This document shows positions 47,891-61,099 of a stretch of 64,000 bases of DNA, in pieces. How positions within the stretch are numbered: the stretch's first letter is position 1; each line of letters opens with the position of its first letter. The notes below the pieces were generated by a model. The model searched no databases. It saw only the letters and a program-made list of their open reading frames with translations, and had not been told where the DNA came from. Made by a program: the position numbers and the translations under genes. Source of the DNA: Citrus sinensis (taxonomy: Eukaryota > Streptophyta > Magnoliopsida > Sapindales > Rutaceae); the NCBI RefSeq assembly GCF_022201045.2, contig NC_068556.1, positions 24,595,501-24,659,500 on the forward strand, written 5' to 3'.

Positions 47891-48203
47891 AACCTAAGTT
47901 GTCTTGACCTTGGTAGAGGCTGCTTGCCGATTTGACCATCAGAGTTCAAAAATATTTCGTAAATCATATTATCAAAACTGCTATAAAAATATAAATAACG
48001 AAATTGAACATACTGTTGAATAATGTTTATTTAAATATATACATATATTTATTTATTTATTGTTTACATATAATAATTGATAATTAAAATAAATATATTT
48101 TATTATTAACTTTATTTTTTATTTTGTTATCTCAATATAATTGATGGTGGTGGTGGTGATAATCTCTTTAAAGTAATATTTGGATTTTTATAATATATAA
48201 AAG

Positions 48204-48243
<40 letters not shown>

Positions 48244-50260
48244 GATTAAGTATAAAAATAATTCTTAAAATCAAATTTTAAAAAACTACTCATGAATGGG
48301 ATGATTTTACTAAAAATAATCTTTATAAAAATTTTATAAATATCAAAATTAATTTTTTACTTTTTAAACTTTTCAAAAATACTCCTAAAAAACAATCCAA
48401 ACGAGCCCTTAGAATTGCAGAGAATATTATAAAAACAACGTATAACGGTATATGTAATTATTAGACCTAATCAATGTCTGACAAATTAGAAAGTAGAAGG
48501 AAAAGAGAAATTCAATCATTAGAGTAAAATTTTTATTTCCTGTCCTTTTCATTCAAAACTCAACACGGTGACGGTGGTGGTGGGTTATGTATTAAAATTA
48601 TATTTCCTTTGATTTTGTGTATTTTCTTCTAATATTTTTTAGGTCTACATAAGACAGAAGATGGGGTATTCATAACGAGTGGTGGTATTAACAAGAATAG
48701 AACAACTTGAATTCACTAAATCCCTCTCTGCATCCATTTTAAGAAATCAAATTATTACTAAAAATTTAAAATCTTAAAATTATTCATCACTCATCATTTT
48801 TTTTCCCCACCTTATAATTGTATATTCTATCTTCACTCTCATATTTTGTAAACTAAATACTGGATTTCTCTCTCTTTTGAATTTATTTTTAACATTTTTT
48901 AATATATCATGATCTATAATTCATGCTTTCTATATATAAGAATTTTTTTTTTTAATATTCGTTAGCTTTTATTTTTGGTGAAAATTAATTTCTTAATATT
49001 CATTAATTTTTATGGCTGATAGAAATTTGTTAATACTCATTTCCAAACGGTGGATTTTGTTCTCATAATTAGCGATACAATTGTCTACAATTAAAAAGAT
49101 ATATGTGAATGAATTGATGAAAATTTATGAAGTTGAGAAGAGAAAGGGAAGAAATGGTTGATTAATTAATTTTTTTTAAAAAATATTTAGATAATAAGAT
49201 TTGTAATTAAAAAAAAAAGGGCGTAGACTGTAGGAAGTAAATTGGTGGGCTCAAATAGCCCCACACCCCCTTTAAAATCCTAATAAAACTCTGGTTCAAT
49301 AAATTGACATTTTTAACCAATCAACTTGCATCATCTTTTTGGATTTTGCTATTGATTGGGGGGGGGACAAGAGCTTAGGTAAGATATGTTCTGTCTTCAG
49401 GAGGCTTCTTCATTGCAAATAATAAGATCGATCGCAAAAACTTGACGAATGGAGTGTTACGATTCGTTGTGATCAAATTCTTCGATTTCTTCGTGATGTT
49501 GATCTTCATCCCTCTCAACAATATATTATTGTCAAATCTGGTTAAGCTGCCAGTTTCTTGCTTTGAATGTGGAAGTTGTTGCTATTCTTAGTAGAATAGC
49601 AGACTGTTACACACTTCAAACGACTAAGAAGTTCACCCGCTTTCCGACTTTTAGAAGTAGAAGAAGAAGAAGAAGAAGAATTTAAAAAAAAAAAAATTGG
49701 AATCCTTGTCGAGTTTAACAGTGATTTAAAAGTGAGGGTGGAATTGGAAATGGGTGTGTTTAGACGAGAATGAGTTTTCTATGTAATTACAATGGGGTAC
49801 ACGTACAGGAGGGGGTTTTAAGAGGATTTTAAAGGGGTGTTAGAAGCCCCTACGGCCCCCACTCATTCATAATTAAATTAATCTCAACAACATAGGGCGG
49901 CTCTAGCGTGTACAATCGTGGCTCAGCCCATTGGTCACAGGGCTAACTTTTGATTGCAACAAAACATCATGAAAACAAGCTCTGGGCCAAATACCCAACG
50001 CAAAGATTCCTGCTTCCTACTTAGGTTTGGGCGGTCCGTCAAAATATCAAAGATTCAGACCAACATCGTGAAAACAAGTGGACAAATGTTTGGTCGGAAT
50101 CTTGATTTTTTGAAGAACCACCAAACCTATACAAAATATTGTAGCAAAAATGATCGCCTAGTAACCATATACGTATATATAGCTGCTGTGATTTTAAAGT
50201 TAACACACTGAAATTGGAGTGTGACTTCAAGTGTCAGTGTTAGTCAATATAAAAAAGATT
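47891..50260. other. Intergenic, no gene seen
   Basis: AT-rich spacer with a TA run at 48211-48239 and a GAA run at about 49659-49680. No coding fragment was recognised. Confidence 0.5.
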
Positions 50261-50402
50261 TTGCTAAGTTACATTTCTTGCGACTTGCATCTCAACTAAA
50301 ATATGTAAAAATAATGATGTGAGTGGTGGGTCAGGTCGGTGCATGTGTAATTTTTATTTTGTTTTACTTAGAATGTAAGTTACAATAAATGTAACTTAGC
50401 AA
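50261..50402. mobile_element. Short hairpin MITE
   Basis: The left end TTGCTAAGTTACATTTCTTG and the reverse complement of the right end TTGCTAAGTTACATTTATTG match over about 20 bp with one difference. Weaker matches (ACTTGCAT / ACTTACAT) follow further in, so most of the element could fold on itself. Total 142 bp, non-coding. A target duplication was not resolved. Confidence 0.7.
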
Positions 50403-51490
50403 GACTCACATAAAAAAAAAAAGTTAGAATCTTTATTAATTTATTATGTCGATGTTCTTTATTGATTATGACGAGAGTGAGACACTGAGAGAGAGCCAAA
50501 TCCAATAATAGTTATTTTACGTATATCAATTATCAAAAGAAGAACATGGAGAGAAGATCGTCAATCAAATTAATTTGAGGAACAAAGCTTGTTGCTTCCT
50601 ATGATGGCTTCTTAGAATGAATGAAATATCAAAGGTACATAGAATAAAAATTAATATAATAATTGTTGTGTGAGAAAACAACATAAAGAGTTAAAGAGTA
50701 CAAACAATAAATTCAAACTAGTAATCAAAATCCAAGTGGGATGTAACAGTAATGTAATTGATAATTTCAACTACATGCGCCAGCTAATTCCAGCACAAAC
50801 ATACTACGCTACTAGTACGAATATTCATTGCTGCTTTTCGAGTAGGCATAAGATTTATTTATTCATTAATATGCATGCATGTCATGTATTATTAAGCTTT
50901 AAAGCACTCAACTCAAGTCTCGTCCCTGTTGTGTTGTCTGTCGATTGCTAAGTGCCAACCAGCCTTCCATTTTCCCTTTGCCCTTTTTTCTGGGGCTCTT
51001 TTCTGATCCATTCTGGCCCTTTTTTTTTTTTTTTTCCCCTCTCTCTTTCCTTGACCCAACAGTAACAGAAACTGGAACAGAAATGATATATGGCACTGGC
51101 ACAGGGGCACTGGCAAACACACTACTACTACGACTCCTTCTCGAGTACGGTACTAACTAAGATCGTGGCTCATATCTCCTTGTTTTGGCCAGCCAGTATC
51201 ATTCATGACTGGGTCTGCAATTAATTATATAAATAAATAAATAATTGTAGCCAAAAGTCAACAGTAATGGTCGTCGTCGTCTAATTGTAATTAGTCAAAA
51301 AAAGAAAAAAAAAAAAGGAAAGGGTAAAACGCGGAATTTTCGTTTTGGTTCTCTATGTAACGTCGGAAGGTAGTACAAAAGAGAGTAATGAGTCAGAGAC
51401 AAATTTCAAAGCTTTGCCAAGAAGGTATAGGGACAATTTCCTGCCAATTTGACAAATTTGCAAGGCATCTTCCTAATCTCTTTTCAATCA
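50403..51490. other. Intergenic, upstream of PTI1-like gene
   Basis: AT-rich with T-rich and GA-rich stretches. No coding fragment was recognised. The PTI1 leader probably begins near 51500. Confidence 0.45.
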
Positions 51491-52518
51491 ACTGAACTTT
51501 CTCTCTAATTTCTCCAAGTCGAACCAACGCCTCTCTCTCTCTCTCTCTCCGTGAATCTGATCATCTTGTGCACTTCAGCCACCCCTTAAATCACGACCAA
51601 AATCGTCCTCTTCATTGCGAGGTGAGAATTTTCTCCGCTCTCTTCCCTCTTGCTTTGATTATCATTTTCCTTTTGCGCACTTGGCTTTCACATGTTTTCT
51701 TTCTTTCTTTCTTTCTTTATGTTGTCTGCAGAGAAAACAGAGCAAATAAATTACTTTTTTTTTTTTTCCTTTTTTAATTGTATGATTCTCTGGCTTCCTT
51801 TCATATGAATAACTATTGTAAACAACAATATTTTAGCTGACTTTTCTTTTCTTGATTGATCAAGTATTAGTTTGACTGGCAATGAAATATATAGTATTGT
51901 AATATTGCCTTTGTATTAGTTACAAGAAATTTTCGTAACTGATATGGCTTTCTGGTTGATAATGTATCTTCTTTCTTTTCCCCTTTTTTTTCTTTTGGGT
52001 GGCTAATTTGGATGATACTTACTGGACGTGGTTGATCATGACAAGATTCGCTACACTTATTACTGTTTTATATGGTGGAAAACGGATTTACTTTTATTAA
52101 TTCAATGTGTCAATTTTAACTTAGGTGTCGAATAATTTTAAAAAAATAATAATCGTTCTAATATTAATTTAGAACTTCCTGCCACCCGGTTGAGTCTGAG
52201 AACCACCACATGGTCATTATTCATGTCCCATGCTCTGTGATTATGACATTTCAAAATGGTTTGGTTCATTAGCATTAATATTTTGTGCCTTATGAACTCA
52301 AAAAGCAACATTAATCTGGGTAAATTATTCATTCTTTTTTTGGGTTACTATTGAATCTCCAACAGAGTTTGAACAATTGAATTCTGTTAGTGATAATGCG
52401 CTCTTGAAATCTATGTCACCCTTATTTGATGTAATCATGTTGCAAGTGCTGAATTTTCTTCATTTGCAAGTTAAATAGAATACTTTGGCTTATCTATCTA
52501 GACTGAGGAGAAACTATC

Positions 52519-54751
52519 ATGAGCTGCTTTGGTTGCTGTGAAGAAGATGATATCCGTAAAGCTTCTAAAAACGGACCATTTGTGCCAAATAACCCAGCCG
52601 GTAACCCTGGAGGTTTTTACGTGAAAGAAGCTCCAGCAAAAGAAATGAAAACTGTAACTGTTCAACCTATAGCTGTCCCTGTCATTTCAGTGGACGAGCT
52701 GAAGGAGAAAACGGATAATTTTGGTACAAATTCTTTGATTGGTGAGGGTTCATATGGAAGAGTGTATTTTGGTGTTCTAAGAAGTGGGCGTGCTGCAGCC
52801 ATCAAGAAGCTCGATTCCAGTAAGCAACCGGACCAAGAATTTCTAGCACAGGTTCGGCCTTTGAAACATTATCTTCATTGCTTTGCTTTTATCACGTTAC
52901 AATGCGTGCTGCTTTCTGATTTAGATATAATTGTTGCCGCCGTGACTTTATACTTTTATAGGTCTCCATGGTATCAAGACTTAAGAATGAAAATGTTGTC
53001 GAGCTTGTTGGTTATTATGTTGATGGACCTCTTCGTGTGCTTGCCTATGAGCATGCTTCTAAAGGATCTCTTCATGACATTCTCCATGGTAAGTTTTATT
53101 CTATAAATAAATTTGGGAAATGACTTCAAAAATCATATTATTGTTTCTGTGTGATGGTTCATATGTGAGAAAGCTTAGTATTATTGGAATTTTCAAATTA
53201 CTGATGTTCTTTCCTATCCTTGGTAATCAAATTAACATTTTTCGATCTGTGGAAATAGGAAAGAAAGGTGTCAAAGGGGCGAAGCCAGGTCCAGTCTTGT
53301 CATGGGCACAAAGAGTTAAAATTGCTGTTGGAGCAGCGAGGGGACTTGAATATTTACATGAAAAGGCTGAGCCTCGTATCATCCATCGTAATATAAAGTC
53401 CAGCAATGTACTACTTTTTGATGATGATATTGCTAAGATTTCTGATTTCGATCTGTCAAATCAAGCCCCTGATGCAGCAGCTCGTCTACATTCCACACGT
53501 GTGCTTGGAACCTTTGGTTATCATGCTCCAGAGTAAGCTCTTCTTTTGCTCTTCAAATGTTTTGCTTTCCGTCTTTCTTTGTTTGTATCTCGTTAAAATG
53601 GAACTTTAAATTTCATTATGTGTACTGATGTTCCAACTGCAAGTTAAGACACAGAAGTCAAGCTTAGGCTGGCACCGTTTGCTAGTTTTTTCCTTTTACC
53701 ACCCCCGTGCCCCCACCCGCATGGAAATAGCCACTACATGGATGATTGCAACAAATATAAACTATCTCATCTTGTACAATAATATCAATGTGTGTACTTA
53801 TTGGCTTGCAAAAGTAGATGATGTGCTAGTGGGAGAAGATGGGGAAAAGGAAATTTTGGTTTGTACATTTAACACCTGGAACCTTCAGGCTTTTTGCCCA
53901 CCACCCTAAACATGTGAATATGAGGCAGTCAATGGACTCACAGTGTGAACTACTTTGACACTTGAAACCTTGATTCGGCAAATTGTCTTCCTTTTAATTG
54001 TATTTTGTGAAGTGCCAAGAAATTCTTGGGTCTAAGTTTCATGATTTTGGATGCAGATATGCTATGACTGGACAGATGAGTTCAAAGAGTGATGTTTATA
54101 GCTTTGGAGTTGTCCTGCTGGAACTCTTAACCGGGAGAAAACCCGTTGATCATACCCTGCCACGGGGACAGCAGAGCCTTGTAACATGGGTACTAACTTC
54201 ATCTCATTTTCTTTCTTCCAGCAACTAGTTTTCTGTTTACACATATTTTTCATCTTCAAAATGATTGGTAGGTAGAGATCATTGATTTCAAAGCTTTCAT
54301 TCAAGCTGATTATTGTAATTTTGAATTGTTTTAGGCAACACCGAAACTCAGTGAAGATAAGGTGAAGCAGTGTGTTGATACTAAACTCGGTGGAGAATAC
54401 CCTCCCAAGGCAATTGCAAAGGTAAGGAAGAAAAAGTTTATAACCAGTGAATGCTCGAACATTTCTTTTGCAGAGTTTAATATAAACTGGCATTGCCCAT
54501 TAGAATGGTCAGTTGGCTTGTGAATGTAATCAAATGAGCTTAATCGACTATTGGACAACTTTTATTCTCTCAGATTTTGATTGGTATTCAGTCTTTGTAA
54601 TCAATTTGTTATTCTTCTAACATGCTGGGAACAGATGGCTGCTGTTGCTGCCTTGTGTGTGCAGTATGAAGCTGATTTTCGTCCAAATATGGGTATCGTA
54701 CTCAAAGCCCTCCAGCCTCTGTTGAACACTCGTTCAGGTCCCTCAAAGTGA
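52519..54751 (+). CDS. PTI1: PTI1-like protein kinase with HRN catalytic loop
   Basis: Receptor-like cytoplasmic kinase of the PTI1 family, acting downstream of PTO/OXI1-type kinases in defence and oxidative signalling. Six exons: 52519-52851, 52962-53088, 53259-53532, 54057-54189, 54335-54421 and 54635-54751. They total 356 residues, all in frame. The N-terminus [11 protein letters not shown] has clustered cysteines suited to palmitoylation. Kinase motifs: [20 protein letters not shown] with the ATP lysine, then [14 protein letters not shown]. Here Asn (53390-53392) stands where the catalytic Asp of HRD is expected, and the DFG site reads DFD. APE is present ([21 protein letters not shown]). 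DFN/DFD is common in this family; HRN is less expected, and catalysis may be weak or absent. A leader exon near 51500-51620 and a 5' UTR intron ending just before the ATG are likely. Confidence 0.92.
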
Positions 54752-55324
54752 ACTACTACACTTGTGAATTGCCACCAATAATTCAATTATGCAAATTTCT
54801 TTGGATGCATTTTCATTGAAATTTGTTTTGTAAATGGGGAATATCGATGTAACTTTTGGTACTTGCCTGAGAGATTTCTTGCTTTTCCTTGTGCTTACAT
54901 CGAATTCTCATATATATTCAATTATGCAAGTGACAAGATCACCCCTTCCTTTTAGGTTTTTTAAGAGATTCGGAATCACTTACTGGAGCTTCTTGTTAAG
55001 CCGAATTGTTTCAGCATTTGCATCTTGACTTTCATAATTGTGCAACTTGTAAACTTCTTCAAAATATTTGAATGATTGAGATATGGATTAGAATTCTCTC
55101 ATGATCTCATCTCCTCCTGAAGTAAAAATACACACGAGTGATTGGTAGTTAATAAATAAAGAAAATGAAGAAGTTAAATTTTATCCATATTCTATCACTT
55201 AAATACATATAACATAAGATCATTAAAAATTCATGAAAGGTCAGATCATGAGAAAATCTTTATCCTTAAGATATACTTTAAACTATTTGTTCGATAATTA
55301 TTTGCCAACTTAACACACTAAGGT
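54752..55324. other. PTI1 3' region and spacer
   Basis: The 3' UTR probably reaches about 55080. Beyond that it is AT-rich with nothing recognised. Confidence 0.45.
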
Positions 55325-55921
55325 TATGTTTGGCAAACAGGATTGGATTTGACTAGCTATTAGAATTGGACTATATTAGAATGGATTAGATTAGGTTGGA
55401 TTATATATAGTGTTGACTTATGTTTAGTATAATATCATATTGGATTGTGCTAAATTAAATTTACATGAAATTAAATAGTATTTACATTAATATTTGAATT
55501 TAAATATCAACTATTTATAGATATTTAACAAGAAATATTATAATTAATTAAAAATAAAACTAATAAGAAATATACACACAAATAAAGAAGTATAAATTAT
55601 TTAAAGTATACTTCATTTCAAATGAGATATATCATTTATTAAATAAAATTATTAAAATAATAAATTAATTAATAACTTTTAAGTAAATCGTGAATAAAAA
55701 ATAAATTACTTAATTAAAAACAATAAATAAATAATTTTTAAGTTATAAATAAAATGGTGTAATAAATTATGGAAGATATTATAAATGGACAAATATTTTT
55801 CTTGACATTATCTAGTCCCAACTAAACCCACATGAAAATTAGGATTAGCAATCCCATGAATTTAGGATTAAATTCAAAATTTAATCCATTAGTCCAATCC
55901 AAGTAAGCATGCCAAACATTT
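55325..55921. mobile_element. Probable hAT-like MITE
   Basis: The left end TATGTTTGGCAAACAGGATT and the reverse complement of the right end AAATGTTTGGCATGC share ATGTTTGGCA, and both are followed by TTGGATT-type sequence (CAGGATTGGATTTG / CTTGGATTGGACT). The interior is very AT-rich and non-coding. No clear target duplication, so the ends are approximate. Confidence 0.45.
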
Positions 55922-55949
55922 GATTATATCATTTTTTATAGCATGACAT

Positions 55950-56705
55950 AATTTAGTTTGGTTCGGTTCAAGCCTATAATTGAATCAAACTAAAACTAAA
56001 TAGTTCATGAATTTATTAATCAAATAGGAATCAAATTATAAAACCGAACCGAACCAAATTAATTCAATTTGGTTCAGTTGGGTTTGATAGTTTGATTTGG
56101 TTTGGTTTGGTTTCACCCAGTATATTCATTATTCAATAAAAAATGATATAATAATAATACAACATTACTACAACAATAATTTTGATTCTATCAATCTATA
56201 AATGATAAACAACTTAACAAAATTTAAAAATAGTAAATTAACATGAGTCCAACAATAATTTAGAAATCTACTACATATTACAAAAGAAACTTCAAACTTC
56301 TAATACCAACGTGGCACTCTCCCAATCACCGTTTCTTTATCCTTTAACTTCCATATACACAATGCCTACATTATCTTTTCAAGTCAAAGTGAGTCATTAG
56401 CCAAGCACCAACAATTAAATAGAATAAATTAAAGTGTATGCTATGATATATAATCACATGTATTAACTAACAAATAAAAATATTAACTTCTTTACCTAAA
56501 TATTCTTCTTTTTTTAATTTAAATTTTAATTATTTCTTGAATCGTTTGGTTCTGCAAATTGGTTTAGTTTTAAACCAAATCAAATAAAAAATCAAATGGT
56601 TCAAAAATTCTGAACCATTTGGTTTTTATGCTCCGAAACAAATTACTATAATATAGTTCAGTTCAATTTGGTTCACACTAAACCAAACCAATGCCCACCC
56701 CTACA
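55950..56705. mobile_element. GGTTTGGTTC-rich non-autonomous repeat
   Basis: Dense GGTTTGGTTCGGTT-like repeats on one strand near the left and their complements (CTAAACCAAACCAATGCCCA, then CCCCTACA) at the right. This is a common arrangement of plant non-autonomous DNA elements. Exact class and ends not determined. Confidence 0.35.
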
Positions 56706-56775
56706 AATCATGCCACCTACTTAATGTGCCCTCTTCAAAAGGCACATTCAATAATGCCCTCCCCCAAAAAAAGAA

Positions 56776-56805
<30 letters not shown>
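56776..56805. repeat. 30-bp G homopolymer
   Basis: An unbroken run of G preceded by AAGAA. Such a run is hard to sequence and its length should be treated as approximate. Confidence 0.9.
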
Positions 56806-56806
<1 letters not shown>

Positions 56807-57615
56807 ATGGTGATGAACCTTGCATGAAAAGCTACTGTCTTGCTTGTTTATCGCAGCAAGTTCCATCAACCATGCTTTGCCTCAAAGACAAACCCAATGA
56901 TACAAAGGCTTCGTGTATTAAACCCAACGGCAAGATTGGGGGTCCCTATTTGGAAATCTGTGGTGTAGTGGCTTAAAAACCACTCGACTGTAAAATGAAT
57001 GCTGTCAAAAAGGATGCATAGTTGACAACTGTAAGAACTCGTCAGCTACGCTATCAATACTTACCAAATACTTCTTACTAAATTCTTTAATAGCTCAACT
57101 TTGAAAGCATGACTACCGAAAAACTAAAACAACAAAGCCTTGGTTAATAACTTGGTTTGCGACTGAGTTCATATCATTAGTCACCAAGATCTGGATACTC
57201 GCGCATACTCAAAAATAAAATGTTCATTTTTAAACATTTCCCCCTTCTTGCCACTAGGGCAATCCATCAAACGTCATTCTAAATGAAATAAGCACCTAGA
57301 ACCCGAAAGAAAACTTTTTCTAAGGTTTAAATATATTTATATAGAAACCAACAAAAGACCTGTACAGTGTAAATGCTAACAAGAAGATTTTCCTAGAAAG
57401 TAAAGCAGCTTTCAGATACAAAGTAATTCTCTCTTCAAGAAGTAAATATTAAAAACCGAATGGGCTTATATGACATCCCTCAATTGCCCCATTCCTTTTC
57501 CTGCCTCTAATCTCCATATTTGGCTGTTTTAAGACTTTGGAAGGTCGAAAGAATGTAAGAAAAGACCTTTGCCTTAAACTCAAACTCAGATTCTACAAAT
57601 GAATTGGACCAAGTT
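56806..57615. other. Spacer downstream of receptor-like kinase, no gene seen
   Basis: No coding fragment was recognised. The right part is probably the 3' UTR of the minus-strand kinase gene. Confidence 0.45.
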
Positions 57616-60211
57616 CTACGACTGCTGGTTTCTTCTAGTTTTCAATCTTGACTCAGGATTTTCATTCTTGTCTGTGTCAGAACTCTCCCGCTGAGACTCA
57701 GCCTCTGAGGCCCCTGCTTGATTCCTTCGGCGTCTTCGATCCTAAATATCCAAAGCAGGATAGATATCAGTGTCTGTCTCTAAACAGTTTTCTGAACTTC
57801 AATTATAAATAAAAAAATTGCATACTACATGTCACTTGTCAAGTAGGGGGTGAAGGTGTTCTATCAAAATCTAATTTTTTTTTAGAAAAGGAAGCTCCTT
57901 TCATTACATATTTACAGTTTTTAATTTTATTCCTCTTAATCAACTTATTGCTCAAGAGTAAAGGGGCAGAATCAAACCTCTCGTGGAATAGGATATTCCT
58001 CTGATTCAAGCATGCGAACCACTTGACTCATCTTTGGTCTTTTGTCAGAATCTGGATCAACACATCTTAAAGCAGTTAAAAGCGCTCGTTTAAGGGCACT
58101 TGTTGATGGTCTAGTCTCAATGTTTGGGTCTACAACATCTTCTGAGCGCCTGAGTTGAACCATCATCTTGAGCCACTCAACCAGATTAACCTACAGAAAC
58201 CACCAACAGAATTTTGTCAAGGCATTTGTAATTGTTGAGTTACTTATACAGGAAGTTCAATTATGAGGAAGATAGTAAATAATGTACACAGCAGGATGAC
58301 AGTTGATGGAGCTATAACAAACTCCCAATGATTTTTGTGTCATAGGAATTACACACTTAAAACTCATCACCATGTGATGAATTGTATCAAGAACTACTCA
58401 TCAACAAGGGCAGCATATCTAGCACTACAAATTTCAACACTCATTTGGAAAAGAAGATGTTTGTTGCATACCTCAGACTGAGGGCGACCATAATCAACCG
58501 GATACCTTCCGGTAATTGCTTCTAAGAGCACAACACCAAAGCTATAAACATCACTCTTCTCGTTCAAAAGACCAGAATTGGCATATTCCGGAGCAACGTA
58601 ACTGAAAAATCACTCCAGAATCAAATGAAAAACAAGATGATTATTTCCTAAACAAGGATATTTTACCTTCTCCAAACTAATCTATCAACCTTAGGAACAC
58701 TGGCAATACTGAATGAATGGTTGGGAGGGGGGTGAGGGAAGAAAAGAAATGAACTATTGCATCGCCGGATTTGCAAGGCAACTGGAGGTAAGGGAGAGAG
58801 AGAGAACTCACCCAAAGGTTCCCATAACTCTAGTCGTAATATGACTTTTTCCCGCACCCAGTAGTTTGGCTAGACCAAAATCAGATATCTTAGCATCAAA
58901 GTTCTCGTCAATCAGTATGTTGCTTGACTTTATGTCTCTATGCACTACCTTCGGTTCAATGGCCTCATGGAGATAAGCCAGCCTGCAATATATTACAAAG
59001 ATCGCCAACAAGACATGTTAAGCACTCAGATTCAGCTATGGGAGGACTGATGGGGAGAGAAGGAAAAAGGGAATGAGCACACTTACGCCTTAGCAGTACC
59101 AAGGAGAATTTTCATGCGAGCCTCCCAAGTAAGATATCCACGATCACACATATCTCCACGTAGCCATTGCTCTAGATTGCCATTATTGACATACTCATAT
59201 ACCAATATCCTGAAATTTTGGCAGCAAAAAGGCAAAGGGATGAACACAGACCATATCAACTCCGCCCAGTAAATTCTGGACATGCCATCCATTAGGTCCA
59301 CTTTAGAAATAGCTAAGTGAAGGCAATCCACCTAAGTTTGCAAATCAATGAAAGAATACAAAGAATTTTGTACCTCTGGGTTCCTTCAATGCAGTATCCC
59401 AGAAGTCGAACTAAGTTTTTATGCCTCACATGCCCAATTGCCTCAACTTCAACTCTAAAATCTTTATCAGCTTGTCCTCTATAAGAAAATCAGTTTAAAT
59501 GATCAATTAAAATCCACACGCAATAGGTGGCTAACAGGAAAAAGGGAAAGGATAAAATGTTGTAAGCTCATAGGCAACTTACGGATTATTAAGAAGCTTC
59601 TTAACTGCAACAGCAGTCCCATTCATCAGTTGACCACGATAAACAACTCCATATCCCCCATCACCAATAATATTATCCTTTGAAAACCGGTTGGTTGCAG
59701 ATTGTAGGTCTCTCAAGGTGAACCAATGACCCCAGCCCAGGTGTGAAAATTCAGGCAGGCCGGACAGAGGTGAAGGTGCAGTCAAAGGATGTGATGATGG
59801 TCTAAAGGTAGACACCTTTCCGTTACCCCCTTCTTCACCCAACTGAGACCCTACAACATCTTTCTCTAAATTATTGAAAGACCCTGATTGCACACTGTCA
59901 TCACCATTCTCCTGGGGAATCAGTTCCTTCTCTGATTCCCTATCATTGAACTTTTCATTATGCACAGAGAAACCACCATTGCTGGATGAAACTTGATCAA
60001 CTCTTATCTCTTTAATTTCCTCTGAAACAACAGGGAAACGGCTCACTGGGAGCATGTCATTAGCTCTTCTCGATTTCTTCTTTCGAAATGTTAGCCATAA
60101 CGATACACCAAGAATAACCACAAAAACCACAGCCAAACAGATCACAATTAGCACCCACAACTGCATACCAATATAAGTCTTTGATAGACTCTTGTTAAGA
60201 TCAGAAGCCAT
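57616..60211 (-). CDS. Membrane receptor-like kinase (At5g18500/At3g59110-like)
   Basis: Seven exons: 59583-60211, 59374-59478, 59087-59209, 58812-58982, 58472-58601, 57978-58190 and 57616-57741. They total 498 residues, all in frame. The start [15 protein letters not shown] is followed by one membrane helix (about 16-40, [20 protein letters not shown]), so the outside part is only about 15 residues. A serine-rich linker leads to the kinase. Motifs: [46 protein letters not shown] and the APE loop [20 protein letters not shown]. All key residues are present, so it should be active. The C-terminus is very basic (DRRRRRNQ). The layout matches the extensin-like/TMK-unrelated RLK group of At5g18500, At3g59110 and At2g42960, with biological roles mostly undefined. 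A 5' UTR intron (about 60232-60903) is likely, judging by splice-like ends. Confidence 0.92.
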
Positions 60212-60497
60212 TTCTATATATGCCAATACACCTGCAATATCAAAAATGAAATGTAAGCGGCAAACATGGTATGAACCACAAGTATTTTGGTGGGTTCAAC
60301 ACTTGGGTTTGGGATTAAGCTTAAATGCTCTTTCAAAGGTTCCTTTAAACAGACAATAACACAAACCTGAATTCTAAACAAAATATGGATGCCCTTCATC
60401 AACAAGTTTCACACAAAACCCACATCCAAAGTTGGATAACATCGCATACTATTTGATTTATATCCTAAAGGAATCAACATAAGCAGACAGAAAAAAA

Positions 60498-60516
60498 GGT
60501 GGGGGGGGGGGGGGGG
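60498..60516. repeat. G homopolymer in leader intron
   Basis: About 19 G residues in the probable 5' UTR intron of the receptor-like kinase gene. Length uncertain. Confidence 0.8.
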
Positions 60517-61099
60517 GAAGCTGAAATAAAAAGCTGACTGTGGTACAGGTGCCAAAACAAGTATGGAGAGAGAAAACAGAGAACTAGAAAAATAAGAAAA
60601 GCAAAATTAGAACCACATTTAACTTCTCAAAATCCAAAGAGGAAGATGCTAAAGAAGCTCATAATTCTCCATTAATCAACTCCACCGACTACCAAACTTT
60701 TAAAAAAATGATAAAAAAAAATCATAATTAAAAGGGAAAAGCACGTTGCATTTTTCAATACCAGCACAGCCGACACACACATACAATTCACATATCATTT
60801 TGACATAATCAAACAAACAGCAAATAAAGATCAAAACTTTCAGTGTTAAGGGACCCCAATAAATCCCAAAAACAACTGCAACAAACTGGAAATAGAACAC
60901 AAACCTGATTCGATTTGGATTGAGTCAACTCCTTCAGCAAGCAGCAATCTATTTTTTTTCTCCCGTCAAAAAATGAATCAAATTCAAGCGCTAGCTCGGT
61001 TTAAGCAAAACAAACACAAACCCAGTTGAAAATAAGCAAATTCAGACACACCCAGATCAAAGACATTGTCAAAGTTTCCAAATTTAAGTGCTTTTGCGA

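Noticed and set aside
56940-57005. Possible tRNA-like or organellar fragment (GTGGCTTAAAAACCACTCGAC)
   Set aside because: I could not form acceptor and T arms around it, and it matches no tRNA I recognise.
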